From positions 55,496,833-55,560,832 of the forward strand of contig JAVIAB010000159.1 of the NCBI GenBank assembly GCA_032433765.1: a DNA stretch of 64,000 bases. Reading direction: 5' to 3'. The DNA comes from Megaustenia siamemsis. Lineage: Eukaryota > Mollusca > Gastropoda > Stylommatophora > Ariophantidae. Of this stretch, positions 59,110 to 64,000 are shown piece after piece. The position numbers and the translations under genes were made by a program. The notes under the pieces were generated by a model. It was not told where the DNA came from. It worked only from the letters and a program-made list of their open reading frames with translations, and made no database searches. Numbering within the stretch: the stretch's first letter is position 1; the number at the start of each line of letters is the position of its first letter.

Positions 59110-61740
59110 TGTATAGGTTCGGTAGCGCATGGGGGTAATAAATGTGTGGTAGGTGTCCTATGTGTATGAGAGCGATGTGCTCATTCCTTGGGGGGACAGC
59201 GAACTCAACAGGACAGTGAGATGATTATCAAGGACGAACAGGATGCGATAACTGGGGTGAGACGAGACAATGCAAGTAACTTGCACGTCAGGTTTGTCAC
59301 TATGACCAGGGGAGTTGAATGGGTAGACACTAGGCTGCAAGTCTTTTGCTCAACATCACTAAGATGCTCACAAAATCTGTCACTCAAGCGTCCCCCGACT
59401 CGCCTGCATACGTCATCTTACAATGCTTACAAATTATGGCGTAGATGATATTCAGTGACACACAAGTAAACCCCTCATTGATGTCGAATCGCCTATTACG
59501 GAACAAGATTGAATTGGTGCGACACACATGATCACTAGTTATGCAAACGGTGGAGACGGCTCGTGACAAGAATATCTCTCACACTCCTGTCCCACTTGAA
59601 GGCGATTAAAGGAAAGATCACTAAAAAGTAGGCGGATAATGGGATGCGAGTTTGAGAATGACGCGGAACCGGTTACGGATCATCACAGCAGCCAAATTGT
59701 GAGGGTGGTAGGTGAAGGTAAATATGGTTCTATCGGAGGAACGGCGGTTGGATGCATGAGTGCTACCGGACAGGAAATGTTGAGAACTCGTTGGAAGGCA
59801 GATTGAAGAACAGTCATGTTAAAGACGACGGCTAAAGAAACTTAACATCAGGTGGGCCTGTTGAAGAAAATCTTGATCATCCTGGCAGATACGACGAAAT
59901 CGTAATAATTGAGAATATGGAATGGAATCTCTGCAGTTAGAAGATAACAGTGGGCGTCTGTGGGTTTATAGAAGACGGAAGTGTGGAGGCTTGAGGTACC
60001 AAGGGAGACAATCAGATCAAGAAAAGTGACGGACGAAGTAGAGATATATGAGTTTTGATGGTTTTATGAAAGTTGCCAATGAAGTCGATGAACCTGGAGA
60101 TGTCATCTTCAGGCGAGTCAGTCAGTCTGTACCGGATGTATTTAAGACAAAGGAGCCACGGTACGAGTCAAATATTAGATGTTCAAAGTGACCTATGAAA
60201 AGGCAAGCGTTATTAAGACCCATCTATGGTTCCCATAACTACACCACTGACTTGGTCATAGAAATGACCATTGAATTAAAAACAATATTAAGCTTGAAAA
60301 CAAGTTCAGTGAGGCGGATGAGAGTACAGGTATCCACAGATGGATGTATTCTTTGGTCGAGAAAGAAGTGAAGAGCTATTAGGCCATCAGAATAAGGGAT
60401 ATTGGTATATACAGAGAGCAAACGTCGAGGACGACATGTCTGTACGAAGGCTCTGGGGTAAGGGAAAGTGAAGAGAAGATAGTGAGGGCATGGTTGGTGT
60501 CCTTGACATAGGTGGGAAGATATGTCATCATGGGTTGGAAAATGCTGTCAAGAGAGTCGGATTTATGTTTCGTGCGAAAACTGCGTGCTGAAACAATGGG
60601 ACGACCAGGATTATTGTGCTTCTGATGTTTTATTTATCGGATTTGCGCCGGTGCTGCTGAGTCTTGCTAATATTCCTCATTTGGCAGGTCAAATGAAGGG
60701 AATATGACCTTCCCCCATCTTGGAGTTGATTTGCGGTTTACGTCAACGCAATGAGTGATGTGTTCAATGACCGTCGTTTGATGCCAATTATTTGCAAATC
60801 ATTAAAATGAACTGATTTGCCGAGTCAACCGAACGTTTGACTTTAGAGATTTCGCACCATCGTTACGGTGTTTCCTGCGTTGTTGGCTGCATTCACTGGA
60901 GTAATCGGACGTTTGTTATCGTATCCACTGTTGTGTGATCTGCTTCATCAATAATGTCTGATTGTATATCCCTGAAAGGGCCTTCCGCTTATAATGTAGG
61001 GCGAAATGTAAGAGATTTGTTCCTGGCTTTCCAGGCCCGGTGTGACTCATGAATGTTCATGTTAATCAGGAGGGATGATGTCTGGATTCAACAGGGCCAC
61101 CTTAAAACGAAGGTAGAGTTGTGAATTGGTTGATCATTTCACAAATTCATATTACATGGGAGATCTGGGAGTTTACGATCTAGTGTTTGATGAGGACAAT
61201 CCGACGAGTAACTGTATTTCATATGTTCGGATTTGGCGACATAAACGAAGTCCTAACATTATTAAACGATATACATAAACAAAAATATATGACGACCAAC
61301 ATTTTCAGGAGGACGTGAATTTCCGGTCAATATCGCGGACATGCGGCAGGAACTGTTAAAGGCTGTTTCTGAAAAGTGTTCCTTGCTGAAGTTTCCTCTT
61401 GATCCAAGTCCGGCTTGCTGCCGGAGCTACTGCGTTAAGTTTTCTATGCACACTGTGAGCGGTGCGTTTCATCAGTTGTAATCGTGTTTCGATTTTCCGA
61501 TTGCGTACTATTAAAGACGATATCTTATGACGGGGAATAGATTGTTGTGTCCCCAATATGTGTCGTTTCGCCTTATGTCTTTTGGCGTGTACTGAAACTG
61601 CTGTGATGTGGACTGCAGCTAGCTTTCTTTGTTTAAAAGATGAGACATTATTTCGTAAGATTCCACTGGCACGTGTTGGTTTAGTAATTATGGGTTTTAA
61701 CTCGTTTCAGTGATATCATGGTCTTCCATAACCAAATGTT
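59110..61740 (-). mobile_element. Penelope-like element, right arm (inactive)
   Basis: Minus-strand counterpart of 8,300-11,440. The RT motif VYTNIPYSDGLIALHFFLDQ lies at about 60,415-60,360. The same 2-bp TA insertion (near 60,406-60,411) breaks it from the preceding DV.SLY. The GIY-YIG endonuclease part is at 59,569-59,160 (INEGFTCVSLNIIYAIICKH, MTYAGESG, then HSDKPDVQVTC in another frame). The copy lacks the (CAT)n retroposon that interrupts the left one. Confidence 0.8.
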
Positions 61741-61744
61741 ATGG

Positions 61745-61817
61745 TTTTTTGTGTCCACCAAATATTAGTCCATAAAACAACAACCTTGAGATTCAGACAG
61801 GTTAGAAGCATATCCGT

Positions 61818-61858
<41 letters not shown>

Positions 61859-62400
61859 TATTTATAACGTATACATAAGTCGTAGCTTTAGGGGATGATT
61901 GGTATTATATCATCATGATCATGATTGGATGGGAAGGTGGGGTAAACAGTTTGATTAATTGTTTTTAAACCTGACAAATACAAATATTGTGTTTACAATT
62001 TTAGTGAATTTTATTGGCTATTTTAAATGCAGACTGTTGTGTCTGTGGTGTGGAGATGTGGGAAAGGGAAGAGGTGGATGTTATAGCTTGGGGGTGGAGG
62101 GTAACTGACCAATAAGAGTAATCGTGCCCTCTTAGACCCCCCTAATTCAAGGAACGGTATACATAATATACTGCTTCAGGTTAACAAATTAAGAGAAGAA
62201 AAAGACGAACATAAAAGTCCAATTGTAATTACATGTTATAAAAGAAACCGTAAAGATGTTAGGCACATAATATAATGTACCGACAGTATTACTTAGACTA
62301 TGCAACTTTTCATTTTAGGAATAAAACTGTACTCGTATGTCAAAGTGACGAAGATGTGGCCTCACTACAACCGCATTTATTGTATGCACAAAGTCAGATT
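61745..62400. other. Right-arm non-coding stretch with (TAG)n
   Basis: Reverse complement of 6,350-6,560 and 7,620-8,290. (TAG)n of about 42 bp lies at 61,818-61,859. No gene is visible. Confidence 0.6.
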
Positions 62401-62404
62401 CTTA

Positions 62405-62725
62405 GAGCGGGGGGGGGGGGGTGATGAAGGACAGATAGCTTGGTTGGCCTGAGTGTGCGACTCATATTATAATTGGAGCACAAAGTCTTAGAGCGAGTGG
62501 GGGGGAAATGAAGGACAGATAGCTTGGTTGGCCTGAGTGTGCGACTCATATTATAATTGGAGCACAAAGTCTTAGAGCGAGTGGGGGGAAATGAAGGACA
62601 GATAGCTTGGTTGGCCTGAGTGTGCGACTCATATTATAATTGAAGCACAAAGTCTTAGAGCGAGTGGGGGGAAATGAAGAGCAGCTAGCTTGGTTGGCCT
62701 GAGTGTGCGACTCAATTTTAATTGG
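62405..62725. repeat. ~83-bp minisatellite, right arm, about 4 copies
   Basis: Inverted counterpart of 6,000-6,350. Units contain ttggttggcctgagtgtgcg and actcatattataattggagc, separated by poly-G-containing stretches (ggggggg). Confidence 0.85.
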
Positions 62726-62949
62726 AGCACTATGCCTTTTAATTTTTTCTAGAAGTCTATTACACATATCAGACTAGCGGATATTCAATCGCCTCCTCCC
62801 AACCCCACCCCCTTTTTTTCCCTTCCCCCAACAATAATTTGAGTTTTTCTTCAAAGCGACAAAGGCAATATGAAAAGCATTTATAGTTATTGAACGAAAG
62901 GGTGTTAGAGATGGCAATAATATGATATATTATAATACTATGATATGAT

Positions 62950-64000
62950 TCCGGTGACATGGTCACTACGTGTTGTCGTTTTTATATTTCGGCTCTTGCT
63001 GAGATATTTAAATGATTTACGCGACAGTCTAGTTGTGAATTTATGTGTTGCTATTCCCCACTTGGTGTAATGTTTTACTTCTGACTGGAGGATGGACTGC
63101 GAACTTTATCGATATTTAAGTGGATTTATTCTTTCTGTGTGTCGTGTGTTCGCGGTTCGATAGGCAAGCACATGGTTCGACAACAATGGCGCCGGCCGGG
63201 TGTGTTCAACCCGTATGTGAAAAGTCTACGACGGTGGATGGGGCGGAAGAATTATTTGAAATAATCAACGGCCCAAAATGCGAAAACAGCAAAGTGTGTG
63301 GTACACATGAGGCATTTTCAGAACACGAAAGGCGAAAATGGCAGACCACCGTGAAAGAGATTGGAGCCTCATCACGTAACAATCCAAAGAAAGCCATGGA
63401 GAGAAATTCTAACTACCGTATTAAGAACGAATTAAAAATAGCTACATGGAATGTTAGGACCTTATACCAACAAGGAAAAGTAGAAAATCTTATGGTAGAA
63501 GCAGAACGACTAATCATAGATATCTTAGGAATCTCGGAAACAAGATGGAAGGAAAGTGGATACATACAAGACTATAAATATACATTTATATATTCAGAAA
63601 ACACAAAAGAACATCAAAGAGAATTAGGCATTCTAATAAAACGAGAACTACAAAAATATATAAATACTCAATTGACATATAATGATAGGAATATACTAAT
63701 AAAAATGAAGGCAAAACCATTCGACATAGCAATTTTACAGACATACGCACCTACTCAAGACTATACAGACGAACAAATAGAGGCATACTATGAAGATCTA
63801 AACACAGTTATGAAGCAAGTGAAATCATCAGATATCTTGATGATAATGGGTGAAATGAACGCTAAAGTAGGAACAAGTAAATATATGACCATAATAGGAA
63901 ATCATGGTCTAGGACCATAGTTGAATGCAGTGACTTCAGAACAATAAGCCTAATGAGCCAGGTAACAACAATTTTACTAAAAGTTATACAGGGAAGGATT
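62950..64000 (+). mobile_element. RTE-type LINE 5' part with internal deletion
   Basis: A 266-residue frame (63,120-63,920) encodes an APE-type endonuclease: KIATWNVRTLYQQGK, ILGISETRWKESG, LQTYAPTQ and MIMGEMNAKVG. Immediately after the frame ends, another frame reads CSDFRTISLMSQVTTILLKV (63,925-63,990), the beginning of the reverse-transcriptase domain. In intact elements these regions are separated by several hundred bases, so an internal deletion joins them at about 63,905. The element continues off the right edge. Confidence 0.8.

Larger units (their letters stand above)
46569..62940 (-). repeat. Right arm of large inverted duplication
   Basis: Reverse-complement partner of the left arm; block pairs are given there. 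The inner end is the receptor breakpoint at about 46,569. The outer end is near the 5' start of an RTE LINE at about 62,950, which may have inserted at or near the boundary. Confidence 0.85.

Noticed and set aside
4655..62940. Assembly artefact (two haplotypes joined head to head)
   Set aside because: Not excluded, but divergence is substantial and many independent insertions differ between arms, which fits an old duplication better. Long reads would settle it.

Overview
The window is eukaryotic, AT-rich, repeat-dense and intron-bearing. Its best-preserved coding sequence is a GRL101-type receptor (LDL-receptor class A modules, leucine-rich repeats and a rhodopsin-family 7TM domain in one large exon). 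It also holds exons of a MEGF-like protein with a fucolectin-like domain, Penelope-like elements, RTE-type LINEs, hAT and Tc1/mariner-type DNA transposons and tRNA-derived SINEs. This mix is typical of a mollusc or a related lophotrochozoan; the species cannot be read from the sequence. All comparisons were made by eye, so no percent identities are given.

The dominant structure is a large, old, imperfect inverted duplication. The left arm runs from about 4,655 to 25,833 on the + strand. The right arm runs from about 62,940 back to 46,569 and reads as its reverse complement. The spacer is about 20.7 kb. From outside to inside, both arms carry an ~83-bp minisatellite, a trinucleotide microsatellite, a dead Penelope-like element, a LINE with an endonuclease domain, non-genic sequence with short tandem repeats, and the 5' part of the receptor exon. 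The left receptor copy (23,924-27,623) is open to its stop. The right copy (48,604-46,569) is truncated and scrambled.

Many insertions occur in one arm only, and the other arm then shows the empty site. Left only: a (CAT)n-tailed retroposon at 10,214; a Tc1/mariner-like transposon at 12,604-15,100 that is itself interrupted by a SINE; an RTE LINE at 15,160-16,509; a MEGF-exon unit at 16,560-19,255; and a 1.4-kb segment carrying an unknown extracellular exon at 21,659-23,064. Right only: a second MEGF-exon unit at 53,532-55,801 and a probable solo LTR at 50,966-52,143.

The most interesting observation is that the two MEGF-exon units sit at different places in the two arms. Each ends in a (GA)n tail, each is flanked by its own 10-11 bp target-site duplication, and the opposite arm has the unoccupied target in both cases. 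The right unit is 5'-truncated. This looks like retroposition of a host exon joined to a retroposon 3' end, that is, exon shuffling caught in the act. The spacer (25,834-46,568) holds the rest of the receptor exon, a hAT transposon with terminal inverted repeats and 8-bp target duplications, LINE fragments, SINEs and several minisatellites. The outer ends of the window hold RTE LINE pieces.
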